Shown: positions 34,430-45,747 of the stretch, one piece after another | Position numbering within the stretch: position 1 is the first letter of the stretch | Layout of the letters: each line of letters starts with the position of its first letter | DNA from: Isoetes taiwanensis | Lineage: Eukaryota > Streptophyta > Lycopodiopsida > Isoetales > Isoetaceae | Length of the DNA stretch: 64,000 bases | Assembly (NCBI GenBank): GCA_021234155.1 | Contig: JAJEKV010000008.1 | Coordinates: 15,623,752-15,687,751 of the forward strand | Direction of reading: 5' to 3' | Translations under genes and position numbers: made by a program | The notes under the pieces: model-generated | Database searches by the model: none | The model's input: only the letters and a program-made list of their open reading frames with translations | Told to the model about the DNA's origin: nothing

Positions 34430-35510
34430 TTCACATGTATATCTCACAATTGTGGTGGTGGACTTGCCATCTAACTCTGTGCAAATTTACCACTAGGTTA
34501 GATGATGTCATGGTTGTATATATTACTCTTACAAAAGCAAATAAACAGGTCTACCATTTGAAATTAGTTGTAGTGGTTCATATGTTAAGGGTTTCAGATG
34601 TTAAAGTTCAGATGTTCATATGTTTTCAAATGATACGATTACATCCACCACGCTTAAATTTATGTAGTAGATACAAGAAAAGCCTTAGCTATTCTTCTCA
34701 TCATGAGTGAAAGCACTAAACCATCATGGTAATTTGTTTTTGCAACAAGTTAAAGATTCAAAGAATTGTACTAGGCATGAAACATACAAAGTGTAACCAT
34801 TGGGGCAAATAGCCTTATGCTATTAAAACACAAGAAGTAAATTGTCTGACTTTTTCTACTTTGTATAGAGCCTTTCAATGCATATATTCACTCTAAACTT
34901 CAAATAAGATCCAGAACCATTAAAACGCCACTATTTATTTGGTCTTTTGAACAAATCATTGTCCCGGGGGGTGCACACAATGGGACCGTATGAAATAACG
35001 TATGCAGCAACGGAAGGGGGTTTATTTGGTGGTATTTAAATGATAATATCGTCACGGGTGACATAAGGGACCAAAAATGTGTACCCACGTTGGGGTAGGA
35101 TGCAATAGTCTACCCCAATTTTTCAGATTATAATGTTAGATTTATTGTTTTTTTTTGTTCGAGTAATCTTCGAGGGCTCCCCGACGAGCTGATTCTGCAA
35201 GGCATCGCATTCAAAGTCTGTTGGGAGCTTCCCAAGATGTGGCATTAGGCGTCTCTTCCACGGGCGCTTCGGCCTCTGGCCGGGTCTCGATTGGTGATTC
35301 ACTTCTTGATTCGGGTCTCGATTTGCAGTATTCACTTCTTCATTCGGGTATTCAGATTGACCGGTATTCGGTATTATTCTCTTCTTCCAAAGAGTTCTCT
35401 AAGTAAATCTCATTTGGTCGGCATTTGGCATTTCATTCGGGTATTCAGCCGGTTGAGATATGATCAAGATTCTCTTCTTCCAAAGTAGTTCTCTAAGTAA
35501 ATCTCATTTG
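34430..35510. other. No gene recognised
   Basis: AT-rich sequence. Around 35,230-35,500 short degenerate direct repeats ('tctcatttggtcggcatttg' near 35,410 and 35,505; 'ttcattcgggtattcag' near 35,340 and 35,431) precede the BED/DDE-like gene and could be its 5' flank. Confidence 0.5.
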
Positions 35511-35523
35511 GTCGGCATTTGGC

Positions 35524-36718
35524 ATGGCACAAGAAGATACTGAAGAAGGCCGGTGTTCATTTTTCTAGAGAAGATTGAGATCGGTATGTGCATTGCCCAC
35601 CAAACTCAGAAGTTACTGAGTGTTGTTCAAGAGATAGAAGTAGATGAGTTAGATGCCTTGAAGGCAAAAAACTTTGTTTCTTGGGTTTACTGAATGATTC
35701 CCATTTCATAAGTAAGGTGAAGAGAGGCATTTTTGTCGTGAAAATCTGATTGAAGTTGCATTTAAATAACTGTATTGGGGCAAGCCAGATGTGAACCCAG
35801 TATGTGAAGCGGATCAATGCCAATGAATGTGATATCCCCAAAGAAACTTTGATGAATGTGCTCGACCACTTGCAAAAAAAACCTCGGACTGAAACTGGCA
35901 TTGATGTTGTGATAACGAATTCTTCAAAAAGCACGACAGAAACATATGCAAGGTATAGAACTGATATTCATAATATATTTGCTTTTCCTCATTTCATTGC
36001 AGCCATGACGATTAATACACTCGATTGCAACTTTCAGTGATGGCTCTAGAGAGGTCACTATGATGCAATCAAAGCTTGCAAAACCTGGAGAAGTAGCAGC
36101 TCAAAGACGACGTCTAGATAATGCAAAGAGCAAACTTGCGGCAATCAACAGGCATGATAAGTTTGAGCTCACTTCATGCGACGAGGATGGGAAAGCCAGG
36201 TTCAAAATATTTTGTCGTGAATGTAATAGTACATATGGAACAGGTAGTGAAGATATGTGGTATAACTTCCTTTCTTCGCATTGCAAAACCAAGGCCCATC
36301 TGGACAAATATTTTGCTAGGGTGAAAGAAGATGAAAGTCTTGGTGCCCTCGGTGCAGGTCAGTATTTTTTTTGGATTGTTTAGCTCATTGTTGGAAATAA
36401 AAATTGTAAACTTTGGGAACTATTTGATCCATAACATTCTATTTCTTAACTATTTCCTATTGATTTGATGCACAGAAGAACGTGAACAATTTGCATTGGA
36501 AGCCAATAAAAAAAGAGTTCAAGACTTGATGGAGGGCGAGCTTGCGAAATGGTCAATGGAAAATGGCACTTCATTCTCGCTATACACCCCATCTGTTGGA
36601 GACTACAGCAACCTCAAGAAGATCCTCATCACCTGTGACATTTGCTCAAGGGGTTTAAAACTTTTTCCACCAAGTGGTAAACCCTCTGTTTCTCTCTTTT
36701 TATATGAAGCATGATACT
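35524..36718 (+). pseudogene. BED-zinc-finger N-terminal part of a DDE-like gene
   Basis: The start is placed at ATG 35,524 (MAQEDTEEG), but the frame breaks soon after. A piece at 35,804-36,010 contains ECDIPKETLMNVLDHLQKKP. At 36,060-36,383 is a 107-codon frame with KLAKPGEVAAQRRRLDNAKS, then FCRECNSTYGTGSEDMWYNF and SSHCKTKAHLDKYFARVK. The C-x2-C...H-x5-H spacing fits a BED-type or C2H2-like DNA-binding finger. An exon at 36,478-36,690 (after 'gcacag') carries FALEANKKRVQDLMEGELAK and TCDICSRGLKLFPPSG. The exon-intron structure is visible but no complete frame remains. Membership in the same gene as the downstream core rests on order, orientation and shared duplication. Confidence 0.6.
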
Positions 36719-38566
36719 TTATATGTTGGAGTTTTAATATAATTTGTTGTTGGAGTTTTAATGGCTGATGTGCCAAAACTTTCTGAGTTTTAAATTTCTG
36801 CCACAGCCAATGCGTCAGTCCATAGGTTTTCTATCTTTTCCCATGCAGGATCTGCTGGAATGGCAAGGAAATGGAGCAGATCTGTTGCAGGAGCAGATCT
36901 GTTGCAGGAGCAGATCTGTGCAAGATTTAACCAGTCAACAGTAGACTGAAACTTAGAAGCGTGAAGGGAGGGAAACTAGCACTAGTGGTTAATTTGCATC
37001 TGTACAGTAAGGACTTCTAATTACTCTGGTTTCTTGCTAATGAACTTATCCTAAATAGCATCAGCCCGGAGCATCAGTAGATTCTAAATTGCAAGGTAAA
37101 CTTACAAGGTTGATAAATATCAGACTCAAGCATCATTCTTGTCGATGCCCAGCCCGTATAGAACACCTGCATACTTCTCTGTAGATTCACTAAAACACCC
37201 CTGCCTCAGCTTTTGAAATGTGCACGAAGTGAGAAGACTGTCAGACCCAGCCTGATGGCAGGGCCCTATTCTTTCAACCTCAAGTATTTCAGCAAGACGG
37301 TTGAGTCCACCATGAAGGTTGTCACAGAACTTCATGAGATATTTGATGTCATAAATGGTAGGAAAGTACATCTTGAGGAGGCTGAAGAAATCAGGTTCAC
37401 TGGCTGGCAGAAGGTTCACTGGCTGAAGAAATGTGGATCTTCTTTTTGCATCTAGTCATGCAGGTCTGCTAGTCATGCAGGTCTGCTTCATAGCTTTCCA
37501 GTTGAAACGTAGTTGGGTGCATTTGACAGGAATGCTTTATTGACTTACATTGTAAAGAATGACAAGACACTTCGTGCATGCAACTTCACTTACAGTGTGC
37601 ATGTCAGTAATTTTATTGGATCATTTTCTCCGAAGCTTCAGACAGTTGCCAGAACAGCAAGTGCCTTGGTTCGTTGATATTTGTGGATAAAGGTTGCAGG
37701 AACTTTCCTGCAAAAATTCAAACATGAGAACAATGACGATGATCAACAAATAATGTGAAGCTCATCTTGGCTATCATCCTGGGCTTTGACTCATCTGCCA
37801 AAGGCAGAAATATTATTATTTCACTTAATTTTAACCAATTTACTCAAACAATGAGGCATACGCACCAATTTAATGAGATAACATTTTTGAGCCGCTTTTG
37901 AAAGCATGTTCAAGCATTGGAGCAATAGATCAGGGCAGACTTATTCATGAGCAATAATTTCTAGCTTTGTGGACCTAATATAAAGATTTGTCTTTTTACA
38001 GTGATATCATAGTATCGTTGAGAGAACATATTACATCCCAAGCTCATGTTAAGAAATATGAAGACAATAGAAAAAACCCGGTCGCCCATCTAAGTTCTCC
38101 ACTCTAGAGGCAAATCGTAAATCGTTGTTCACTTTCATGCCACGAGGTAAGGTTTTTCAGCTTAGGCAACCGCTTTTATTTATGTTCAATGTTTAACTTA
38201 TTTTGTTGGTCAATAGTGTCAAGTAGCAGCAATGGCACAAGCGGAGCAGAGGTCAAGTGGAGAAGGACTGCGTCGCAATGGGAAGTAAGTCGTTAAGATT
38301 GTAAGAAATAGGAATAGTGGTCCAATCCCGCTTAATTTATAAGATTGTAAATCCGGGATATTTAAATTTATGTTGGGGGTTCTCGCAAGGTAGTTACAGA
38401 TATAATAGTCGAACCATAGATATAAAGCCTTTTTGGGTGATATTAAGCGTGGAGGGAATTGGTATAGTGAGCCACATGTCGATTAGCATTCCGTGCCAAG
38501 AAGGCCCCAATTCGGAACATTTCGGCAAGATTGTCTTCGTTTCTCATCCGCCCATGAAAGTTACCA

Positions 38567-39610
38567 ATGCAAGCCTTGTGCCTCCATTCCAAAAAGAAAG
38601 GGACTTTTAGGATGAGGGTGTTCAAAGTAAAACAAAAGATTGTAGGGAGAGGCCATAGGTCCACCAAGTCGTGTATCAGACTTGGCTATTTAACGGCAGG
38701 TGAGCTCCTTCATCAAGCTCAAACTACGGCAGCAGCATTTCGTAGCTTGAAGAAGGAATGCTTTTTTCTTAGCAGAGATGTCTTGCTCTTTCGATCAAGG
38801 CAAGGGACTTTACGTGGAGCTTGGATCGAATCTATGAAGAGGAAGGACATCTCAAAAATTCCTGCAGGACATCAAGAAGCTTACAAGAATGGGAAGTTCA
38901 AGGAAAGGGGCTTTGGAATTTTTGGTAGATTTAGCTTCCAATTTGAACAAGCCTGGTGTGCGAAAGAGATATCATGAGACCACCAAACAAATATTTGAAA
39001 TTGTGAAGATATGGGGTGGTGCTAGAATGCATGACTTCCTCAGCACTAATTTTGGGGGACCCCATATTTCCACCACAAAACGAAGATGTAGAACCCAACA
39101 TCAATACAGGGTTGGGATACGCGAAGAGAATTTTGAGATGCTGGCCAAAACATATAAAAAAAAGATGGAACATCTAGGTTTTTGTCCACCGTGCAAGGTA
39201 CCATGCTTGGCTGCTGAAGATGAAACCGTTGTTAAGAGATCAGTTAGGTGGAATGCTCGGGATGATGTATTGAATGGTTTCTGTGGGCTGAAACAGGACC
39301 ATTCTTGTGATGAATTTTTTGTGGTAGAGGTTGGAGAAGGCGTTGAAGGCTTCTCAAATATAAGTAGAGCCTATGATGAATGTGCAATTGCACATTATGC
39401 TCGTGTGATAATAGTGAACCCTCTACATCCTAAGCTACCTCGACTTGTGCTGGCAATTCAACTAACTTGCAACAAGTTCGATGCAAATCTTTATTCTGTG
39501 CACCAATGGCGCCAGTATACAACTTTTTATGGCGTAAACATGTCGAGGGAGTTCTTGGCCCTTTAATTGGCCATGCTAGTGATGGTGATGGTAGGGAGAC
39601 CTAAAAATGC
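38567..39610 (+). pseudogene. DDE-like core, first half (D1 and D2 candidates)
   Basis: Two overlapping frames (38,567-38,977 and 38,889-39,566) give LKKECFFLSRDVLLFRSRQG, then LEFLVDLASNLNKPGVRKRY, KIWGGARMHDFLSTNFGGPH and a 'PCLAAEDETVVKR' block. They continue with VRWNARDDVLNGFCGLKQDH, HYARVIIVNPLHPKLPRLVL, IQLTCNKFDANLYSVHQW and, just past a stop near 39,565, LIGHASDGDGR. From memory this order resembles a large uncharacterised transposase-like family scattered across eukaryotes. The AEDET and SDGD aspartates are plausible first and second catalytic acids. The frameshift near 38,900 and the stop are the main defects. I cannot assign a named superfamily. Confidence 0.6.
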
Positions 39611-41120
39611 ATGATTGAAGATTATTGTAGTCCCGATTCCTCATTTCCATATTCCATGGGCAGGTTGGGTTTTAAAGGGAAACGAGAAGTGAGCCGAAGT
39701 ATTATCGGTTTGCATGATCAAGATTACATACATAATGGTAAGAAATTAGTTAACGCCCTAGATAATGCTTCAAGGCGACTTTACTTGGGAAAATGGTTGG
39801 TCACCTTAAACGATATTTGGGTGGTTTTTGAGACATTTGGGAAGGAACACGGATTAGAGCTCGGTGATATGAAGCGGGTGGATCGTCAAAATTGGGGAGC
39901 TGCACAACGACTTGCAAGTCGTAGTGTTCAGAAATGTCTCCGATTTTTGAGAGAAGAAAAGCAAAGAAAAGAGAAAATAACCTTGGAAACGAAATTTATC
40001 TCGGGGTAGTTCGTTATACATAGATGTTTTCTTATCCCCAACACAAGGATCTGCAGTACCGAGTGGAAGCCGCTACGGACGCAGATTGCCTTCTTCTTTA
40101 GGTAAGTTTCTAGTTGTTAACGTGCTCTTTTAGAAGTCATTTATAATGTGTTCTTTCTTTTAAAAACCAGATTGTGGAGATTGTGGTTGGTTAACCACCC
40201 TGTTTATTCTGTGAAGGAGAATTTCATCAGCCAACAAACTTTTTTAGATGTGGAGATATCATGCCATTTCGTGGTGTTATTGGTTAGAGATTCTTTTCCC
40301 AAACTAGCGGTTCCTCTTGACTTAACAGGCAAAGTGATTGTTGTGAAAAATTTCTTTTCTAAAGTAGGAGGTATGGTTGGGAGCAGCGTAGTTATAATGA
40401 GCAGACCTTCTCCATAGTGCAGGGGCATTGAAGCAGTAGTGAATATCAAGCACAAGCTGATTTGCTTTTTCCCAAAGCACACGTAAAAAGATGGAAAATA
40501 TCTGGGCTAAGTTAGAAAGTTTGTTTTGTCGGGTGCGGTTCCTATTGAAGAAGCTTGATCCGGGCGATTATAGGTGTGGCTACGGATGAACTCATCATAG
40601 GATTAAAGGTAGGATTTAGAAATGCACAATCTCTTTGCAAAGGATTGTGGAATGGAGCCAAAGGTGGGGCTTGAATGGTGGGAAGAACCTTGGGCTGCAA
40701 GAGAAATTCTTCCGGGTTGCACATGAAGTGGCGGATGCAAGTCCAACCATCGACGAGTGTGATGAGTTTGAGCTGCCACCGCCTCAAGCATCGAGGATGA
40801 CGAGGTTGCAGGTGATCAATCCCAATTGAGACATGTATTTGACGAGATGGTAGACTCGCGGAAAGGATTAAAGCATAAGGTGCAACATCATGTGATGATG
40901 GATGGGAATGCTATTTGCAAGAGCACATTAGTAAGTCAACTCAATGGCAATCCATGGCTGTCAAAGGACAGATTGACCAAGGTTAAATCTAGGTTTTTAA
41001 AAGTGAAGGGTCATTGAGATTGATGCATTTAACGCAGCTTTAGGTATAGGCGGATGCAAATTGCCTACTTTGAAATTGAAGTAGGACAAGAGAGAAATAG
41101 AAGAAGTGCAAGGCTTGAGA
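39611..41120 (+). pseudogene. DDE-like core, second half
   Basis: This continues with GLHDQDYIHNGKKLVNALDN, YLGKWLVTLNDIWVVFETFG, VDRQNWGAAQRLASRSVQKC (39,700-40,009) and a YIDVF-like piece broken by a frame change. At 40,148-40,417 are RLWRLWLVNHPVYSVKENFI, DVEISCHFVVLLVRDSF and VPLDLTGKVIVVKNFFSKVG. The last block sits where related proteins, as I recall them, have an acidic residue before FFS; here Asn (KNFFS). Near 40,870-41,010 come HHVMMDGNAICKSTLVSQLN and LSKDRLTKVKSRFLKVKG. A C-x2-C..H motif (VCDQCGWRFSSIGTHM) follows near 41,270. The gene is broken by stops but has clearly been under coding constraint. Confidence 0.6.
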
Positions 41121-41729
41121 AGAAAACCGTAAGACCTTGAAGTCCGCTTGGTATATTGGTCGGTGCTTAGCATGAGGAAGAAAATTAGTAGGTCATGGAA
41201 AGAGACACGTGAGCACAGTGACTTGGCTTAATACAGGCCGCCTTATCTTGTCGAGGTGAACATGGCTTGGTATAAAGTTTGTGATCAGTGTGGCTGGAGA
41301 TTCTCGTCGATTGGTACACATATGACTTATTTGGAGAACCAAATCATAGGTTAGAAAGTGTGATTTCCCTTGCCAATTTAAAATTCAGTTCTTCTAATAA
41401 CAAATATGCATTGTCCGAAAAGTGACAAGACAAAGTTTGATGAGTTTGTGAATTCTCTAAGTAATATCTTTGCCACAACTTGCTTATGGTGAAGAAGCTA
41501 ACCTGCTTTGAACATTTTACAGAGGCCAAAGGGAAGCGTCCCAAAGATGATACAAATTAAGACCAAGAAAGGTAGTTTTGTTTTCATAATGATATATTCT
41601 TCTACTATAATGATATCAAATTTTATTTGGCGTTTCATTTGCTGGTCATTTTGCGTGTTGTTGCTCCTCAAGTTGCGGGTTATAAGCTTCACAGTTTATG
41701 CTGATTTTTTAGCTTGCCTAGCATGGTGC

Positions 41730-42480
41730 ATGCGGCTCCGGTTTAAGAAAATACTTGCATGTTTGTTTGCAAATTGTATAACTTCGCTACCGGGCATGTG
41801 ACAAAGTTCAGGTATTACAAAGATTCGCATGTGACAAATTACGTGAGAAAATACTTGTATGTTTGTTTGCAAATTATATAAGTTTGCTTGGTGGGCATGT
41901 GACAAAGTTATTGGGTATTATAGTGTCTACATGTGACAAATTACGTGAGAAAAATACTTGTATGTTTGTTTGCAAATTGTATAAGTTTACATTTGGGCAT
42001 GTGACAAAGTTCGTGAGGTATTAGTATACGCATGTGACAAATAGCCGGTATAATTGAAACCATGATGATTTAAGTACTTTCTCATTTCTTAGGGCGTGGA
42101 CACTATTACACGACTGGCAGTACTTGGCCAACAATTTGATAGGGCAACTCTCAAAAGATTGTTGAGAAGTTAATGGTTAAGCACTAATGGTCCTTTTGTA
42201 AGTTAATGGTTAAGCGGTTAATCACGCGGTGACAAATGGTTAAGTTAATGGTTAGCGGTTAATGGTTGAGAAGTTAATGGTTAAGCGGTTAATGCATGTG
42301 ACAAATGGCGGTATAATTGAAACCATGATGATTTAAGTACTTTCTCATTTTTCTTGGGGCGTGGACACTATATTGCAATGACTGCCTGCAGGGTACTTGG
42401 CCAACAATTTGATAAGGCAACTCTCAAAAAAGATTGTTGGAGATTAAGTTAATGGTTAAGCAGCAAAAAACACTGTTCAC
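41730..42480. repeat. Compound tandem array (~101 bp and ~263 bp units)
   Basis: Three ~101 bp units start near 41,747, 41,847 and 41,949 ('gaaaatacttg(c/t)atgtttg'). Two ~263 bp units start at 42,047 and 42,310 ('ggtataattgaaaccatgat'). Between them runs a short 'gttaatggttaagcggttaa' motif. The duplicated block ends inside this array. Confidence 0.88.
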
Positions 42481-42489
42481 AAAGGGGTC

Positions 42490-42800
42490 TCAATATAAAG
42501 ATAAACATTTGAACATAAGTTATATCCAATAAGTTAAACATTGAACATAAATTAAAGATACGTTAGGGTCTCAATATTGGACATAAAGTTAGTTTGAACA
42601 TAAGTTATTATCCAATATAAACTTATAATCCAATAAAGTTATCCAATAACTTATGAAAGTATTCATAGAAATCCAATAAGTTAGTGGTAGATATTAAGTT
42701 AATATGGATAAGTTAGGGTCTCAATATAAAGATAAAGGTTTGAACATAAGTTATATCCAATAAGTTAGTGGTCTCAATATAAGTTAGTGGCCTTGTTTTT
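42490..42800. repeat. Short tandem repeats built on 'ccaataagtta'
   Basis: The phrases 'ggtctcaatataaagataaa', 'tttgaacataagttatatcc' and 'aataagttagtgg' recur in irregular order. It is present only beside copy B, so it is outside the segmental duplication. Confidence 0.75.
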
Positions 42801-43239
42801 TATAACTAGTTCAAGTAGTATCAAGTGTTTATTTTTTATAGCTAGTATCTAACAAAGCTGAATACTTGTAAAATCATACTATGCTAAGCACTCTCAAGAT
42901 TGCTCCCCCAATGGACCAAGAATTCTGACCTTCAAACTAATAGTTCAATTAAACCATTGATATTCAAATGTGAAAATTCTATCTTGAAAAAACGTTCCAA
43001 GTGCAACCCTTAGAAGAAGCCAATGGTTCACGTGATAAGCCAATGGTTCACGTGATATGTTTCACCTCGAGGGTTATGATTGTCCTTCGTCCCCAAGTTA
43101 AGCCCGAGTTAAACCTTAAATCTACTTAATACTCAACCCATTCAATCAAGTAGTCAACTATATACACAACCCCTACACAATTTGATTGAGGCCCGATTGA
43201 GGGCACTTGTGGACGGGCTTGTAGCGGCTTATAGATGAG

Positions 43240-43445
43240 ATCTGTCTAAATTTATGAAACTGATTATAAAAATATGGTAAGGGGTTTGGTTGAATTTAGA
43301 AAATTCATTGTACAAATATGGTAGGGGGTTTGAAGGAATTTATAGAACTCAGCGTACGTATATGGTAGGGGGTATATCTAGAGTTTCTAAAAAATTCCGT
43401 ATAAGGGGGTTTTTTTGTGGATTTTTAACCGTATAAGGGCCTTTT
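43240..43445. repeat. ~60 bp degenerate tandem repeat
   Basis: Three or four units contain 'atatggtagggggtttg' plus 'gaatttatagaactc'-like text, ending with 'ccgtataagggggttttttt' and 'accgtataagggcctttttc'. It may be the end of an unidentified element. Confidence 0.6.
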
Positions 43446-43449
43446 TCTT

Positions 43450-44560
43450 TAACCCTGTGCATGCACATGCCATATAGACCTTACATTAGCTGCACCCCCC
43501 GGGATCATTGTTCACAAGTCGACCAAATAGAGTTTTGTTAGAAATCCCGGCATTCAATTCAATATTGGCATCCTGGCATTCAATTCAACAAGTTCGTCGG
43601 TTGAAGCAATCTGTTCGTATTACAGAGACTTCTTTGCTTCTACATGTCGCTTCCTTATTTGGTCCCTTCATCCAATGATCATAATAAAATAATTAAATGA
43701 TCTTACAATAGTTTACACAACAAGACATTGGTGCTTCTAAGCATATGATATAAAACCTTGCTAGCAGTTACATTATAGGAATCAAGTTCGAGAGAATTCT
43801 ATGTAGAGAGCTAAAGACATTAGAATAATTCTTCTTTAAAAGAATCATAATGAAAAACATATGCTATTTTCCAAGGTTATTTTGAGTTTTTATCCTTTGA
43901 TATATTTTGATTGAGTTTCTACAATAAATATTTATGTCTATAACATCACGGTGTACACATATTTGGGCAATAGTAATCTTAAGTGCAAGTACCACTATAA
44001 TTTATAATGATTTTGAGTCATCACATTGCATTGCATATCAACAAGTTATGATGTCGACAAATAGTTTCAATTGTTGGAGGATCCAAGTTAACAATGCTAT
44101 GAACACGAGGTAGCATTTGGAAAAATCCTACACTTAATATTCTTTATCTTTCCTTCCACGTATCAATGCTTATATGACATTTTCCTCTCTAACAAGTAAT
44201 GGTTGGTGTGGATGCCCACTTCTTCTTTAAAAAATAACAATTGGCTCTCAACATTCCTTAGAAATGACCATTCTTATTTAGTCTTTCATTGATTGTATTG
44301 CATCAACTAATGGAGGTTTTAATAAAGACTACATTTGATTGTTTTAGATATACATTCGATAATGAAACGATCTATTATTGTTACCAATGATTTGGATCGG
44401 AAAAAATTGTAGAATATATTTATGTATTGTTCATTATCTTCGTGCGAGGACCAATTCACATATTAGCACTCCATTCTATATATAGATGATATATTTTGTC
44501 TGTCAAATACACTGCATTCGACACAACCATGAGTAATGCCCATAAATGCATTCCACAAGC
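43450..44560. other. AT-rich sequence upstream of a Helitron 3' end
   Basis: No coding region. It is probably the body of a non-autonomous Helitron ending at 44,600, but the 5' TC terminus could not be fixed by eye. Confidence 0.35.
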
Positions 44561-44571
44561 CCATGACTAAT

Positions 44572-44600
44572 GCCCGGCATCGCCGGGCACACGTTTCTAG
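44572..44600 (+). mobile_element. Helitron 3' terminus (hairpin plus CTAG)
   Basis: A perfect 7 bp stem (gcccggc / gccgggc) with a 3-base loop at 44,572-44,588 is followed by 'acacgtttctag' and then T at 44,601. Plant Helitrons end in a short GC hairpin 10-12 bases before CTRR, inserted between A and T. All three hallmarks are met: hairpin, CTAG end, T after the end. The element carrying it has no recognisable protein, so it would be non-autonomous. Confidence 0.78.
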
Positions 44601-44796
44601 TATCTAATTCTTATGCAAGAGATATTCCTTCCCTTCAACTTGTCAGTATAGAATGCCACATACTATATTGTCAAAGGTGGTGAACATGGAGGCGACTTCC
44701 AAACCTTGGGTCTGCATCATTTTAAAGCCTCTAGAAGGGATAATTAGCATAATATATTATTTTATTACTTTTGAGAACTTTGTGGATCAAGTAGAA

Positions 44797-44945
44797 TAGA
44801 ATAGAATAAAATAGAATTTTTATCGTCCACGAAGATCAATTGGCCTATGGAACCTAAAAAGGAGGCGCAGCAAGCGTGTCCGGGTTAAAAAAAAAACCCA
44901 CCCCAAAGGGTTGTTTGGGAAAAAAAAACGTGGCAGGCTAGACAG
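44797..44945 (-). mobile_element. 5'-truncated LINE: 3' UTR and (TTCTA)n tail only
   Basis: On the minus strand this reads a UTR with a T-rich hairpin-like segment, then 'cttcgtggacgataaaaatt' and a (TTCTA)n tail. It matches the end of the LINE at 51,030-52,037 in the opposite orientation, with many substitutions. No coding part remains. Confidence 0.75.
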
Positions 44946-44949
44946 TAGA

Positions 44950-45740
44950 GCTATTCTCCACATTCTTTATATCTCCAACCCTTCAATCCTTTTTTATTCC
45001 TAGCACAATGGACTACTTGAAATCTGGTATGTATGAAAAACCATTTTCCTGATGTTCATGCACAAGTAAGAAAACTACATCCCACATTTGAGAATGTACT
45101 TAATTAGAGTCCAACCCACGTTGACATTCCCCAGGCATATCCTGATACTATGTGATCTTCCTTTGTTATTTTCATTCAATTTATCACAATGCCTAAAGTG
45201 CAGAAATTTGTTGAAGGCGCCCCCTTGAAAAGTCCCAAAATTAAACATTGTTTTTGGAAATAGATAAGGGAAAGCTTTGCAATGGTCCACAATCTTAAGA
45301 CGCGTGGACTAAATACATTTAGCCTAGGAGATGATGCTGTGCAGCTTATCAAATTTTGAAGCTGTCGTCAATGCCGAGAAGGAAATGAAGACAATTATGA
45401 ATAATTTTTTGGCGAAGGTTGCTTGCTGGGAATTTGTCATTCAAACATGATTATGTGATCCGGATTCACGTGGATTACTTAGAGAAGAAAGGTTTGGTGT
45501 GGCTGAAGACTATGAACTTAGCAGCTGAGTTAGGTCACATAAAGTATTCAAGTTATGGATCAAATGATACCATCCGAGAGAAATGTTTGGTCCAAGCCCA
45601 ACTGATTGGGAGGAATTGGCTGTTGCGAATCCCTCTCCTATGTAGAACTTGTTTGTTGCATTTTGAAGTTACATGGTTTGTAGAGCTGTAACTCGTTCAA
45701 GAACTGCAGTATTTTTTGAGGAATCTTTGTGTGCCAAATG
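44950..45740. other. Downstream of LIP2, unassigned
   Basis: A 90-codon frame at 45,419-45,691 on the plus strand (HDYVIRIHVDYLEKKGLVWL) has no recognised family. It lies tail-to-tail with LIP2. I would not call it a gene without transcript support. Confidence 0.4.
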
Positions 45741-45747
45741 ATGTTTT

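Larger units (their letters stand above)
25541..42385. repeat. Segmental duplication, copy B
   Basis: This is the better-preserved partner of bases 1-16,575, in direct orientation and about 25.5 kb away. It starts inside the last third of the PPR gene, although the real left border may lie further left because copy A is cut by the window edge. It ends within the second ~263 bp repeat of the array near 42,385. Beyond that, 42,400 onward does not resemble 16,580 onward. The kinase/LINE nesting, minisatellites and gene fragments occur in both copies, so they predate the duplication or were duplicated with it. Confidence 0.93.

Noticed and set aside
41690-42060. The ~101 bp array as a centromeric satellite
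   Set aside because: Only about three units are present and they are tied to the border of the segmental duplication; nothing supports a centromeric role.
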